NCBI GenBank assembly: GCA_965248955.1
Contig: OZ252212.1
Location: 310,001 to 374,000 of the forward strand
DNA: 64,000 nt
Direction of reading: 5' to 3'
From: DAOUJH01 sp965248955
Lineage (GTDB): Bacteria > Chloroflexota > Dehalococcoidia > Lucifugimonadales > QGNO01
Numbering within the stretch: the first letter of the stretch is position 1; each line of letters begins with the position of its first letter. The translations under genes and the position numbers were made by a program. Below, in pieces: positions 23,512 through 32,061 of this stretch. Below the pieces are notes generated by a model that saw nothing but the letters and a program-made list of their open reading frames with translations, did no database searches and was not told where the DNA came from.

Positions 23512-24333
23512 CTACCGCTCCAGCGGATACCCCTCCTCGTTGGCCCACTCCGCAAAGGACGCATCGTAGTTCGCCGCGTTCTCATACCCCAGCAGCTTTA
23601 GGGTGAACACTCCGTGCGCCGCACGGATGCCCGCCTGTCAGTGCGTGTACACCTGCTTCTCAGGCGTCACCCCCTTCTCTGCCAGCATCGACCTGATCTC
23701 ATCCGCCGGCCTGAACTCCCCCGACTCGCTGTCCATCACGTCGCTCCATTCCAGGTGAGCCGCACCCGGAATATGGCCGCTGTACTTGTTTCCCCTGCTG
23801 TTCTCCCCGCTGAACTCCCCCGACGCCCTTGTATCCCAGACAACCGTCCCCTCATTCCCAATAGCCGTCTTCAATTCGCCTGCCTTCACTATCAGAGAAG
23901 GCTCCACCTTTGGCCTGAACCGCCTCGGCTCAGCGATGCTCGGCCTATCCGTCATGGCGCGTCCCTCCTCCATCCACTTCCGCCATCCTCCGTTCAGCAC
24001 CTTCACACTTGTATGCCCGTAGAAATTAAGCACCCACCACAGCCTCGCCGCGTATATGGAAAACCTGCCGCTGTAGGCCACCACCAGGGTCTCGTCTCCA
24101 ATGCCGAGATTGCCCAGGAAATCCGCCGCCTGCTCCGATGGCATCACGTTCACGCCGTCATCGCCCTTGATGTAGTGGTTGTCTCCCAGGTTCACCGCTC
24201 CCGGAATGTGCGCCCGGTTGTAAGCGTCCGGAAGGTCGCAGTCCACTATAACCATGTTGGGGTCGTTCAAATGCGACGCCAGCCACTCCGTATCCACCAG
24301 CATCTCCGGATGAGCATAGCTAGTTGTAGTCAC
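23512..24333 (-). CDS. Two-domain thiosulfate/3-mercaptopyruvate sulfurtransferase, selenocysteine candidate
   Basis: Read through one TGA, this is a 273-residue tandem-rhodanese sulfurtransferase moving sulfane sulfur to cyanide or thiols. Domain 1 (about 10-125) has AYNRAHIPGAVNL and the inactive loop VVAYSGRFSIYAARLWW; domain 2 (about 145-273) has VVWDTRASGEF and SGHIPGAAHLEW. The active-site loop reads VYTH-TGA-QAGIRAAHGVFTL: TGA (23640-23638, codon 232) replaces the catalytic Cys. The next 41 codons stay in frame and match the family to the natural end, AEWANEEGYPLER-TAG. A SECIS-like hairpin follows the TGA. The start is GTG 24333 with GGAGG 7 bases upstream. Without readthrough the enzyme would end just before its nucleophile. 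Confidence 0.8.
23605..23637 (-). promoter_or_regulatory. Candidate bacterial SECIS hairpin
   Basis: Downstream of the in-frame UGA the RNA can form UCCGUG-CGGCG-CACGGA: a 6-bp upper stem (23627-23622 with 23616-23611) and a 5-base loop. The stem extends by GGGCA/UGUUC with one bulged G. Sixteen bases separate UGA from the loop, and the second loop base is G. These match the published bacterial SECIS rules (loop 16-37 bases from UGA, at least 4-bp upper stem, G among the first two loop bases). The structure was drawn by hand and not energy-scored. Confidence 0.65.
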
Positions 24334-24461
24334 TATGAGGCCTCCCTGCTCAATTTGCCACGAATCCTAGTGACCGGCCCATTCCCTGTCAACTTGAAGC
24401 GAAGTGAACCCCTTGCCCGCATTGCCCGCTCGCCCAATTTGACAGTCTTCCCCGCGCAGGC
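24334..24461. other. Intergenic stretch upstream of sulfurtransferase
   Basis: It holds the ribosome-binding site and presumably the promoter of the sulfurtransferase on the minus strand, then one arm of the palindrome that received IS30 copy 3 (CCCGCGCAGGCGGGAA at 24451-24466). Confidence 0.45.
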
Positions 24462-25456
24462 GGGAAGGTGGATTCACATTTCAAGTGCAACACTCTATCC
24501 AAAAATATCTCTGCCGGAGTCCTATAATCGAGACACTTGCGGGGGGTATTATTGTAGGCCTGAATCATTTGCGTAAACCGTTTTTGAGGCAACGCTGCCA
24601 AGTCCGTTTTGCGGGGCAGGGTCCGCCGCAGCCGACCGATGGCGTTCTCTACCCCACCCTTCTGCCAGGGAGAGTAAGTATCGCAGAAAAAGGTCTCTAT
24701 ACCCAGATCGTGGAGTTGGTAATGGAGTGCGAACTCGGTCCCGTTGTCGAAGGTGACCGTCCGTCGCCATTCGGGGGGAAACTGACCCAACACTTGGGAC
24801 ATGGCGGAGGCGATGGGGACGGATGCCTTGCCAGGAGGTCTGACCGCTATGAGGATGCGGGAGTGGCGTTCGTGCATGGTAAGCACGGCATGGCCATAGG
24901 CCCTGAACAGCATTAGGTCGGCCTCCCAGTGACCAGGAGTGCGGCGGTCAGCAGCGCTCTGCGGGCGCTCGGTGATGGGACGACGCTTAGCCATGAAGGA
25001 AGCAGCGCTGCCGCCTTTGTGGCCTCTCCAACCACGCTTGGACTTAGCTCGGGGCAGGTAGTGGCGCCAGCTGTAGTCCTTCTTACGAGCAATCTGGCCG
25101 TAGATGAACCTATATATGCTCTCGTGGGAGATGACTGTATCCCCTGACTCCATGGCCATCCGTCCCGCCACCTGCTCCGGTGACCAGCCCTGCTTGAGTC
25201 CAGAGAGCACCTTATCCCGCAGCGCCTCATCTCGCTCCAGTCGAGAACCACGCCAACGCCGGGCATGGGCTTGCTGGTCCGCATACCTGGGCTGGTACCC
25301 CTGGGTCTTTGAACCATTGCGCTTCAGCTCCCGAGCAACTGTCGATGGCGAGCGATCCAGACTTGCCGCGATTTGGCTGACCGAGTATCCCGAGGCTTGT
25401 AGTCGGGCAATTTCACACCTCTCTTCAATGGTGACATGTCCATATCTTTTTCCCAT
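24389..25456 (-). CDS. IS30-family transposase, copy 3
   Basis: A 355-residue form of the same DDE transposase (D180, D237, E270), with the helix-turn-helix in the first 45 residues. Up to residue 330 it equals copy 2. Beyond the element end the frame continues into target DNA for 25 codons (FPPARGRLSN...), giving a longer tail than in copies 1 and 2 before the stop at 24389. The tail is set only by where the target repeat happens to provide a stop. The start is ATG 25456. Confidence 0.95.
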   Translation of the reverse strand: MGKRYGHVTIEERCEIARLQASGYSVSQIAASLDRSPSTVARELKRNGSKTQGYQPRYADQQAHARRWRGSRLERDEALRDKVLSGLKQGWSPEQVAGRMAMESGDTVISHESIYRFIYGQIARKKDYSWRHYLPRAKSKRGWRGHKGGSAASFMAKRRPITERPQSAADRRTPGHWEADLMLFRAYGHAVLTMHERHSRILIAVRPPGKASVPIASAMSQVLGQFPPEWRRTVTFDNGTEFALHYQLHDLGIETFFCDTYSPWQKGGVENAIGRLRRTLPRKTDLAALPQKRFTQMIQAYNNTPRKCLDYRTPAEIFLDRVLHLKCESTFPPARGRLSNWASGQCGQGVHFASS

Positions 25457-25498
25457 GACAACACCTTAACCAAGTGTTGCACTTCGTTTGTGAGTTTA
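24467..25498 (-). mobile_element. IS30-family element, copy 3 (1032 bp, intact)
   Basis: Same termini and length as copies 1 and 2. It is flanked by GGGAA at 24462-24466 and 25499-25503. Excision would restore CCCCGCGCAGGCGGGAACCCAGG, a standard member of the palindromic repeat family. The orientation is the same as in the other two copies, and the element sequence appears identical to copy 2. Confidence 0.95.
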
Positions 25499-25747
25499 GG
25501 GAACCCAGGCCAGCGCGGCCTGTCATGCTGAGGAGTCGGTAAGTCCCCGTCCGCCATAAACCACTCCCGCCGACGAAGCATCTGCAGGGTCAAGGCACGC
25601 TCCACCCACCGCCGGATTGCTTCGGTTCCTCGCCTGTCTGCTGCAGGCAGGCAATGACGAACGGAGGTGCGCCCCCTGCCCGCCCGCGTGTCCGCCTGCC
25701 AAAGCACCCTCCTTTACATGGTGTAACTCCTACGATATATATATGGT
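25499..25747. repeat. Intergenic stretch with dispersed repeats
   Basis: It contains the right flank of the IS30 target, a TGTCATGCTGAGGAGTCGGT...GACGAAGCATCTGCAG repeat (25521-25586), and an inverted CCGCCGGATTGCTTCGGTTCCTCG...CAATGACGA repeat (about 25610-25661). The last 25 bases are an AT alternation (GATATATATATGG) that may serve as a -10 region for the gene at 25748. Confidence 0.6.
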
Positions 25748-26500
25748 ATGAGGACGAGAATAGTCCCGCTTGGAGTAGCCGTAGTGCTGATACTGGTGCT
25801 TGGCGCTGGCGCCTGGATAGGAGTCTCGCAGTTCAGTGGAAACAGGCCTGCGACCGCAGCAGAAATGGCCCAGACCATACAACAGAATAGGTCAGCGTTG
25901 ATTGACGGCATTCGTGCCGGCCAGCCCCTCTATTACAAATCGGAGGAGTACCTAGCGAGTCCAGGAATGGGATACCCTCAGTGGACAATAGCGGAGACCT
26001 GGCTTGTCGCGGGTAGTGACGGGTTGATCTCCGATGCTGTCTCTAAAAATAGTGATCGACAAGGCAACCTACTTGGATACGGTTTCAGGCAAAACGGGGC
26101 CAATTTCTATACGGACGTTGCTACCGGTTTCACATTCGAGTTGCCCTTAGACTGGACAACGCCCATAGCGGACTCCTTTGCTGCCTTTTGGGATGGTCTA
26201 CAGATCCAGAAGGCAGGGACTGAATTCAAGGGACGGGGTACGCTCAATACGAGGACAAGTCTGGTCTACGAGCGGTCCGTGCCGGCTGAGGAAAGTTACG
26301 TGAAGACAGAGATAGTCGAGGACAACCCACTGCTGTTCAGGAGCTCGATCTATAAGGGCAGCAGCGCTAAGCCGGCTAACCTGATACGACAAGACGGCAT
26401 AGACGAGTACAGGCTGCTTCCCGTCGGAAGTGCCCTACCGGACCCGGCGGCAGAAGCGTCAGCAGGAGGTGCACCAAAACCCCGGGCGGCTTTTTCCTGA
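25748..26500 (+). CDS. Membrane-anchored exported protein of unknown function
   Basis: A 250-residue protein starting at ATG 25748 with an N-terminal membrane segment or uncleaved signal (residues about 6-28, VPLGVAVVLILVLGAGAWIGV). The rest is predicted to lie outside the membrane: repeated YxxxxYL / TWLVAGSDG / LGYGFRQNGANFYTDVATG beta-strands suggest a LolA-like or beta-sheet carrier fold, but no motif is decisive. The C-terminus is Ala/Pro-rich. It stands alone between repeat clusters. The family is not recognised. Confidence 0.65.
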   Translation: MRTRIVPLGVAVVLILVLGAGAWIGVSQFSGNRPATAAEMAQTIQQNRSALIDGIRAGQPLYYKSEEYLASPGMGYPQWTIAETWLVAGSDGLISDAVSKNSDRQGNLLGYGFRQNGANFYTDVATGFTFELPLDWTTPIADSFAAFWDGLQIQKAGTEFKGRGTLNTRTSLVYERSVPAEESYVKTEIVEDNPLLFRSSIYKGSSAKPANLIRQDGIDEYRLLPVGSALPDPAAEASAGGAPKPRAAFS

Positions 26501-27048
26501 ATAGCCCGTATGCCCGCCCTGCCCGCTCACCCTGAGCCTGTCGAAGGGTGCCCCCCTGTGAACCCGTAGAACCACGACGCCCCCTCTCGTCATTGCGAGC
26601 CCAGCGTAGCAATCTGGCGGCGGCGGTGGGTACACCCTCTCCCGCTCATCCTAAGTACCCCTTCCCGCTCATGGTGAGCTTGTCGAACCATATGAGCAGG
26701 CATCGCCATCCTGCCCCCCTCGTCATTGCGAGCCCAGCGAAGCAATCTGGCGGGGCAGTGCCCTTGCCCCCCTGCCCGTATGCCGCTACACACCCACGTC
26801 TTGCCGCGCAGGCGGGCATCAAGGAACGGCGCGGCGGGGACATTGTAGGGGCAACCCTCGTGGTTGCCCTGGCCTGCCCACCATACCCCCTGCCCGTCTG
26901 TGAACCCGTAGAACCACGACGCCCCCCTCGTCATTGCGAGCGCAGCGTAGCAATCTGGTGGGGCGGTGCCTCTTGCCCACGCACCCTTTACGTATCCCGC
27001 ATTAACCGTTAGCCTATTTGGAGTCCCGCCTCACCGGCTTCAGAATAC
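26501..27048. repeat. Long intergenic repeat cluster
   Basis: No gene. It holds two CCGCTCA(C/T)...TGAGC(C/T)TGTCGAA hairpin-type repeats (about 26521-26550 and 26663-26702), three CGTCATTGCGAGC(C/G)CAGCG(T/A)AGCAATCTGG repeats (about 26588-26617, 26721-26750, 26929-26958), and a CGCGCAGGCGGGCATCAAGGAACGG palindrome member (about 26806-26832). A GAACCCGTAGAACCACGACGCCCCC block occurs twice (about 26560-26584 and 26903-26927). The last 40 bases lead into the glycyl-tRNA synthetase gene; no T-box-like element is evident. Confidence 0.7.
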
Positions 27049-28371
27049 ATGACAGACCTCAACACCATAGTATCCCTAGCCAAGCGCCGCGGCTTCGTGT
27101 TCCAGTCCAGCGAAATCTACGGCGGTCTCGCCTCCACCTACGACTACGGCCCCCTCGGCGTCGAGATGCGACGCAACATCAAGAACCACTGGTGGCGCAC
27201 CTTCGTCCACAAGCGCGCCGACATGGTCGGCCTCGACGCCGCCATCCTCATGGCGCCCCAGGTCTGGGACGCCTCCGGCCACACCTCCGCCGGCTTCGCC
27301 GACCCTCTGGTGGAATGCCCCGAATGCCGCAAGCGTTATCGCCCCGACCAAATCGACGACCCGTCGAAGTGTCCGGACGACGGCGCGACGCTCTCAGACC
27401 CCCGCATGTTCAACCTCATGCTCAAGACCTTCCTCGGCCCCGTGGAGGACGACGCCTCTCAGACCTACCTCCGGCCGGAGACCGCGCAGGGCATCTTCGT
27501 CAACTTCCTCAACGTCCTCAACTCCACGCGCAAGAAGCTGCCCTTCGGCATCGCCCAGATTGGCAAGGCTTTCCGCAACGAGATTACTGTGGGCAACTTC
27601 GTCTTCCGCACCCGCGAGTTCGAGCAGATGGAGATCGAATACTTCGTCAAGCCAGGCAGCGATGAGGAGTGGCTTGACGAGTGGGTGAAGGACTGCCTCA
27701 ACTGGTTCACTATCACAGGCATTTCTGAGGACAACCTCCGTGTCCGCCAACACGACCCCAATGAGCTTGCCCACTACGCCAAGGCCACCTACGACATCGA
27801 GTACAGGTTCCCCTGGGGCTGGGGCGAAATCCAGGGAATCGCCAGCCGCACTGACTACGACCTCAAGGCGCACTCGCAGGCCAGCGGCGTCGACCTCACA
27901 TACTTTGACGACGACGCCCAAGAGCACTACCATCCCTATGTCATCGAGCCTTCCGCGGGCGTAGACCGCCCCCTACTTGCCTTCCTCTTCGACGCCTACA
28001 AAGAGGAACAGGCCCCCACCGTCAAAGGCAAAACAGAAAAGCGAGTCGTCCTCAAGCTGCACCCTGTCATCGCACCCGTCAAAGTGGCCGTCCTACCCCT
28101 CTCCCGCAACGAGAAGCTAGTGCCCAGGGCAAGAGAGGTCTTCGACATGGTCAACGACCGCTTCGTGGCCCAGTACGACGATTCCCAGAGCATCGGCCGC
28201 CGCTACCGCCGCCAGGACGAAATCGGCACCCCCCTCTGCGTCACTGTGGATTTCCAAACCGTGGAAGAGGACGACGCCGTCACCATCCGCGACCGTGACA
28301 CCATGGAACAAGTCCGCGTCCCCATTCCAGAACTGGTCGCCGTTCTCACAGAACGCCTACCGTCCCTCTGA
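27049..28371 (+). CDS. glyQS: Glycyl-tRNA synthetase (alpha2 type)
   Basis: A 440-residue class II aminoacyl-tRNA synthetase charging tRNA-Gly. It begins MTDLNTIVSLAKRRGFVFQSSEIYGGLASTYDYGPLG-type sequence (the eukaryote-like dimeric GlyRS). A small Cys-containing insertion follows (CPECRKRYRP, about 96-105). Motif 2 is GKAFRNEI with FRTREFEQMEIEYF, and motif 3 is AGVDRPLLAFLFDAY. The C-terminal anticodon-binding domain begins near VAPVKVAVLPL and ends at residue 440. The length is close to the family's usual 440-470. The start is ATG 27049. It is a single gene flanked by repeat clusters. Confidence 0.96.
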   Translation: MTDLNTIVSLAKRRGFVFQSSEIYGGLASTYDYGPLGVEMRRNIKNHWWRTFVHKRADMVGLDAAILMAPQVWDASGHTSAGFADPLVECPECRKRYRPDQIDDPSKCPDDGATLSDPRMFNLMLKTFLGPVEDDASQTYLRPETAQGIFVNFLNVLNSTRKKLPFGIAQIGKAFRNEITVGNFVFRTREFEQMEIEYFVKPGSDEEWLDEWVKDCLNWFTITGISEDNLRVRQHDPNELAHYAKATYDIEYRFPWGWGEIQGIASRTDYDLKAHSQASGVDLTYFDDDAQEHYHPYVIEPSAGVDRPLLAFLFDAYKEEQAPTVKGKTEKRVVLKLHPVIAPVKVAVLPLSRNEKLVPRAREVFDMVNDRFVAQYDDSQSIGRRYRRQDEIGTPLCVTVDFQTVEEDDAVTIRDRDTMEQVRVPIPELVAVLTERLPSL

Positions 28372-28788
28372 AGCCTACTGCCGCTCACCTGAGCTTGTCG
28401 AAGGGAGTGAGCGGGCCTCACACCATCGTCATTGCCACGCCTATCGTCATTGCGAGGAACGAAGCAATCCGGCGGGTGGGTGGCCTCAATGAGCATCCCA
28501 CACCTGTATGCTGTCCGGGTAGACAGGTGAGCCTAGAATTTACCCTGAGCACCACCCCACCCGCTCATCCTGAGCTTGTCGAAGGAAATGAGCGGCCTTG
28601 CCAGATGTTCGCCGACTACGCCACCGTTGACCCTGAGCACCCCCTCCTCCGTCGTTCCCGCGCAGACGGGAACCCAGGGGCGGTGGGCAGGCGGCAAATA
28701 GCAATAGTGAACCAATGCACTAATTCCCTTTTTATTGTAGAATGCCGCTCGTACCGGGTTACTTTCCTACCTCTAACACATGTAGCAC
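28372..28788. repeat. Intergenic repeat cluster before frd operon
   Basis: It contains CCGCTCACCTGAGCTTGTCGAAGGGAGTGAGCGG (about 28382-28415), CGTCATTGCGAGGAACGAAGCAATCCGG (about 28447-28474), CCGCTCATCCTGAGCTTGTCGAAGGAAATGAGCGG (about 28560-28594) and CGTTCCCGCGCAGACGGGAACCCAGG (about 28654-28679). The last 80 bases are AT-rich and probably contain the frd promoter, with a TTTTTATTGTAGAAT stretch near 28730-28744 as a possible -10 region. Confidence 0.65.
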
Positions 28789-30507
28789 ATGGAAACCTTA
28801 CAGCACGACATCCTGATCATCGGCGGTGGCGCAGCCGGCCTCAGAGCCGCCATTGAAGCGGCGCACACCGCCGATGCCGCCGGCAAGCCCCTCGACATCG
28901 CCATCGTATCCAAGGTCTACCCCGTCCGCAGTCACACCGTCTCCGCCGAAGGCGGCGCAGCCGCCGTCCTTCGTGATTACGACAACTTTGAACTGCACGC
29001 CGACGACACCATCCGCGGCGCAGACTACCTCGCCGACCAGGACGCCGTCGAGCTCTTCGTCCAGGAGGCCCCCGCCGAGATCATCCAGATGGAGCACTGG
29101 GGCTGCCCTTGGAGCCGCGACCCCGACGGCCACGTCGCCGTTCGCGCCTTTGGCGGCATGAGTGTCAAGCGCACCGTCTTCGCCTCCGATAAGACGGGCT
29201 TCCACATGCTGCACACCCTTTTCCAAACCTCCCTCAAGTACCCCTCCATCAAGCGCTACGACGAATGGTTCGTTACCTCCATAGTCGTCGACGATGGCAA
29301 AGCCAGGGGTGTCGTTGCCCTTGAGGTCAGCACAGGCAAGTTCCATCTCATCACCGCCAAGTCCGTCATCCTCACCGCCGGCGGCGGAGGTCGAGTCTTC
29401 GCCTTCACCACTAATGGCGCTATCTGCACCGGCGACGGCATGGCGCTGGCCTACCGCGCCGGTGCGCCGCTGAAGGACATGGAGTTCGTCCAGTTCCATC
29501 CCACCGGCCTCCCGGACACCGGCATCCTCATCACGGAAGCCGCCCGCGGTGAAGGCGGATACCTGATCAATGCCAGCGGCGAGCGCTTCTTGGAAAAGTA
29601 CATCCCCAACCGCATGGAGATGGGCCCCCGGGACATCATCTCCCGCGCCATCATCACCGAGCTGGAGCAGGGCCTGGGCTACGGCGAGCCCAAGGACGGC
29701 TACGTGCACCTGGACCTCCGCCATCTTGGTGAAAAGCACCTCAACGAGCGCCTGCCCTTCATTCTGGAGCTCTCCCGCACCTACGTCGGCATAGACCCCG
29801 TCACCCAACCCATACCCGTGCGACCCGTGCTCCATTACATGATGGGAGGCGTCCACACCGATAACGACGGGCTGACTCCCATGGAAGGCCTCTACTCCGC
29901 CGGCGAAAACGCCTGCGTCACCATCAACGGCGCAAACCGTCTCGGCTCCAATTCCCTCACCGAATGCCTCGTATTCGGCGCCAGGGCCGGAGCCGCCGCC
30001 GCCAGCTACGCACTGGAAACCCCTCACTCTGCCGCCGACCTCTCCCCCGCCGCCGAGCACGACGAAAAGCGCATCCGTAATCACTTCCTCAGCGGCAAGA
30101 GAGGCACAGAGCAAGTCGCCACTCTCCGTCGCCAGCTCCAGGACTCCATGGAACGAGGCGCGGAGGTCTTCCGCACCAAGGAGGGCTTGCAGCAATCCAT
30201 GTCTGAGATCGCCGACCTTCGTGAACGGATTCAAAATCTCGACGTCCAGGACACCACCGGCGTCTACAACGTGGAGCTTATCGGCGCGCTGGAGCTTGAT
30301 TTCATGCTGGACATAGCCCAAACCATCGTGCACTCCGCCTACGCCCGACAGGAGTCCCGTGGCGCTCACGTCCGCCGCGACTTCCCCGATCGAAACGACG
30401 ATGCCTGGCTTGTCCACCAGCTGGCCCGTCACACTGCGGACGGCCCCAAATTTGAGAACATCCCCGTCACCATTACCAACTGGCAACCGCAGGAGCGCAA
30501 GTACTAG
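28789..30507 (+). CDS. frdA: Fumarate reductase/succinate dehydrogenase flavoprotein subunit
   Basis: A 572-residue FAD subunit interconverting succinate and fumarate. The FAD-binding GGGAAGLRAA lies at 12-21, the histidine for covalent FAD attachment is H49 in VRSHTVSAEGG, and the catalytic region contains EFVQFHPTGLPDTGILITEAARGEGG. YLDLRHLGEKHLNERLPFI-like and PIPVRPVLHYMMGGVHTD sequences match E. coli FrdA closely, more than SdhA. It is the first gene of a four-gene frdABCD operon. The start is ATG 28789. In an aerobe the complex may run as a succinate:quinone reductase; direction is not readable from sequence. Confidence 0.95.
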   Translation: METLQHDILIIGGGAAGLRAAIEAAHTADAAGKPLDIAIVSKVYPVRSHTVSAEGGAAAVLRDYDNFELHADDTIRGADYLADQDAVELFVQEAPAEIIQMEHWGCPWSRDPDGHVAVRAFGGMSVKRTVFASDKTGFHMLHTLFQTSLKYPSIKRYDEWFVTSIVVDDGKARGVVALEVSTGKFHLITAKSVILTAGGGGRVFAFTTNGAICTGDGMALAYRAGAPLKDMEFVQFHPTGLPDTGILITEAARGEGGYLINASGERFLEKYIPNRMEMGPRDIISRAIITELEQGLGYGEPKDGYVHLDLRHLGEKHLNERLPFILELSRTYVGIDPVTQPIPVRPVLHYMMGGVHTDNDGLTPMEGLYSAGENACVTINGANRLGSNSLTECLVFGARAGAAAASYALETPHSAADLSPAAEHDEKRIRNHFLSGKRGTEQVATLRRQLQDSMERGAEVFRTKEGLQQSMSEIADLRERIQNLDVQDTTGVYNVELIGALELDFMLDIAQTIVHSAYARQESRGAHVRRDFPDRNDDAWLVHQLARHTADGPKFENIPVTITNWQPQERKY

Positions 30508-30559
30508 GATTCACGGAGAGGATTCAACGAACCACTTCCCCGGACCACAGGAGCACACC

Positions 30560-31306
30560 ATGGCACAGCGGCAACTCACAGTGAACGTAGAGCGATACCA
30601 CCCCGAACGAGGCGCGGCCGCCTACGTCGATTCCTACCAGGTCCCCGCCCGCGACGGCATGATGGTCCTCGACGCCCTCAACTACATCCGGGACGACCTT
30701 GACCCCACCCTCGCCTTCCGCTGGTCTTGCCGCATGGGCATCTGCGGCAGCTGCGGCATGACCGTCGACGACCGCCCCAGGCTCACCTGCGAGGACAACT
30801 TGGCCGGCTACGGCGATGAGATCACCGTCGCCCCCCTGGACGGCTTCCCCGTCATCCGCGACCTCGTCGTCGACATCGACGACTTCATGCAGAACAAGCT
30901 ACCCTCGGTCAAGCCCTGGCTCATCCGCAAAGACACCAAGCCCTTGGCCGACGGCGAGTACCTTCAGACGCCCCGGCAGATGGCTCCCTATGCACACCAA
31001 TCCGCCTGCATCAACTGCATGCTCTGCTACGCCGCCTGCCCCGTCTTCAACCTGGAACCCCACTTCACCGGCCCCGCCGCCATCGCCCTGGCCCAGCGCT
31101 ACAACCTGGACTCCCGCGACCAGGGCGCAGCCGAGCGTTACTCCATCCTTGCCCGGCCGGAAGGCGTCTGGGACTGCACCTTCATCGGCGAATGCTCCGT
31201 CGCCTGCCCCAAAGGAGTCTTTCCCGCCGAGGCCATCCAGCGCGCCAAACCGGCCAGCGCTCAGAGCTGGGCCAAGTCCATTCTCATGCCCTGGAGCTCG
31301 CGATGA
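30560..31306 (+). CDS. frdB: Fumarate reductase iron-sulfur subunit
   Basis: A 248-residue electron-transfer subunit. The [2Fe-2S] ligands are C57, C62 and C65 (SCRMGICGSCG) plus C77 (RLTC). The [4Fe-4S] motif is CINCMLCYAAC and the [3Fe-4S] motif is CTFIGECSVACPKG. I chose ATG 30560, preceded by AGGAG, which gives the standard N-terminus (MAQRQLTVNVERYHP); a longer in-frame extension overlaps frdA and is rejected. The stop overlaps the frdC start (ATGA), indicating translational coupling. Confidence 0.95.
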   Translation: MAQRQLTVNVERYHPERGAAAYVDSYQVPARDGMMVLDALNYIRDDLDPTLAFRWSCRMGICGSCGMTVDDRPRLTCEDNLAGYGDEITVAPLDGFPVIRDLVVDIDDFMQNKLPSVKPWLIRKDTKPLADGEYLQTPRQMAPYAHQSACINCMLCYAACPVFNLEPHFTGPAAIALAQRYNLDSRDQGAAERYSILARPEGVWDCTFIGECSVACPKGVFPAEAIQRAKPASAQSWAKSILMPWSSR

Positions 31307-31701
31307 ATACCGCCGCCGGCCAGTACAAGCGACCCATGACCCGCACCTGGTGGCTGCGAAACCCGCGCTACACCCTCTTCATCATCAGGGAGCTTACCGC
31401 CATCCTCATAGTCGGCTTTGTCATCCTCTACTTGGTGCAGATTGCCCGGCTTGGCTCCGGCCAGGCCTCCTACGACGGGTTCCTGGAGCTAATGGAATCG
31501 CCCCTATGGATAGCCCTTCACGTCCTCTTCCTTCTGGGCGCACTCCTCCACTCCGCAACCTGGGTTCTGATGCTTGTGCCCAGGGCCATGCCGGAGTTCG
31601 TCTTCGGCATGCGTATCCCGCAGGCCGCCATAGCAGCCGGTGGACTCGCCGCCTGGATCGCCGTCTCCGTCATCATCGTTCTCGCCTTCCGAGTCTCGTA
31701 G
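31303..31701 (+). CDS. frdC: Fumarate reductase membrane anchor subunit C
   Basis: A 132-residue membrane protein with three hydrophobic helices. The N-terminal MTRTWWLRNPRYTLFIIRELTA segment matches E. coli FrdC (131 residues). It anchors FrdAB and, with FrdD, forms the quinone site. A conserved His lies in IALHVLFLLGALLHSATW. No heme ligands of the SdhC type are evident, in line with the heme-free FrdC/FrdD class. The start codon overlaps the frdB stop (ATGA). Confidence 0.9.
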   Translation: MNTAAGQYKRPMTRTWWLRNPRYTLFIIRELTAILIVGFVILYLVQIARLGSGQASYDGFLELMESPLWIALHVLFLLGALLHSATWVLMLVPRAMPEFVFGMRIPQAAIAAGGLAAWIAVSVIIVLAFRVS

Positions 31702-31716
31702 CCGGGGGAATAACCT

Positions 31717-32061
31717 ATGCAAAAGCTGGAACCTATGTGGTGGGCCCTCTTCAGCGTCGGCGGCGCCATCGCCGCCGTGGTACTGCCCGCCCTCATCTTC
31801 GTCAACAACCTCGCCGGCCCCCTCGGATGGCTCCCCGACGCCGTCGCCTACGACAACATCCTCTCCCTCCTCGGCAACCCCGTCTCCAAGCTGCTTCTCA
31901 TCGTCGTGCTCTCCACAACCCTCTTCCACGCCGCCCATCGCATCGCCACCCTCCCCGCCGACTTCAAGCTGCCCGTATCCAAGACCCTCGCCTCCGCCGT
32001 CAGCCACCTCAGCGTACTCGCCCTCTCCGTCGTCACTATCGTACTCGTCCTCTCCCTCTAG
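31717..32061 (+). CDS. frdD: Fumarate reductase membrane anchor subunit D
   Basis: A 114-residue membrane protein with three helices, close to the 119 residues of E. coli FrdD. WWALFSVGGAIAAVVLPALIFV forms helix 1 and LFHAAHRIATLPADFKLP is a characteristic segment with the conserved His. It starts 15 bases after frdC and completes the operon. It is followed by a repeat-filled spacer. Confidence 0.9.
   Translation: MQKLEPMWWALFSVGGAIAAVVLPALIFVNNLAGPLGWLPDAVAYDNILSLLGNPVSKLLLIVVLSTTLFHAAHRIATLPADFKLPVSKTLASAVSHLSVLALSVVTIVLVLSL

Noticed and set aside
23614..24576. 320-codon plus-strand frame across the sulfurtransferase gene and IS30 end
   Set aside because: It crosses two unrelated features; the minus-strand genes account for the sequence.
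26960..27048. T-box or other leader upstream of glycyl-tRNA synthetase
   Set aside because: No T-box consensus (TGGNACCGCG-type) or specifier-loop structure is visible; the space is filled by dispersed repeats.
28798..30486. 562-codon open frame on the strand opposite frdA
   Set aside because: A shadow frame caused by GC-rich codon use; frdA has clear family motifs and the antisense frame has none.
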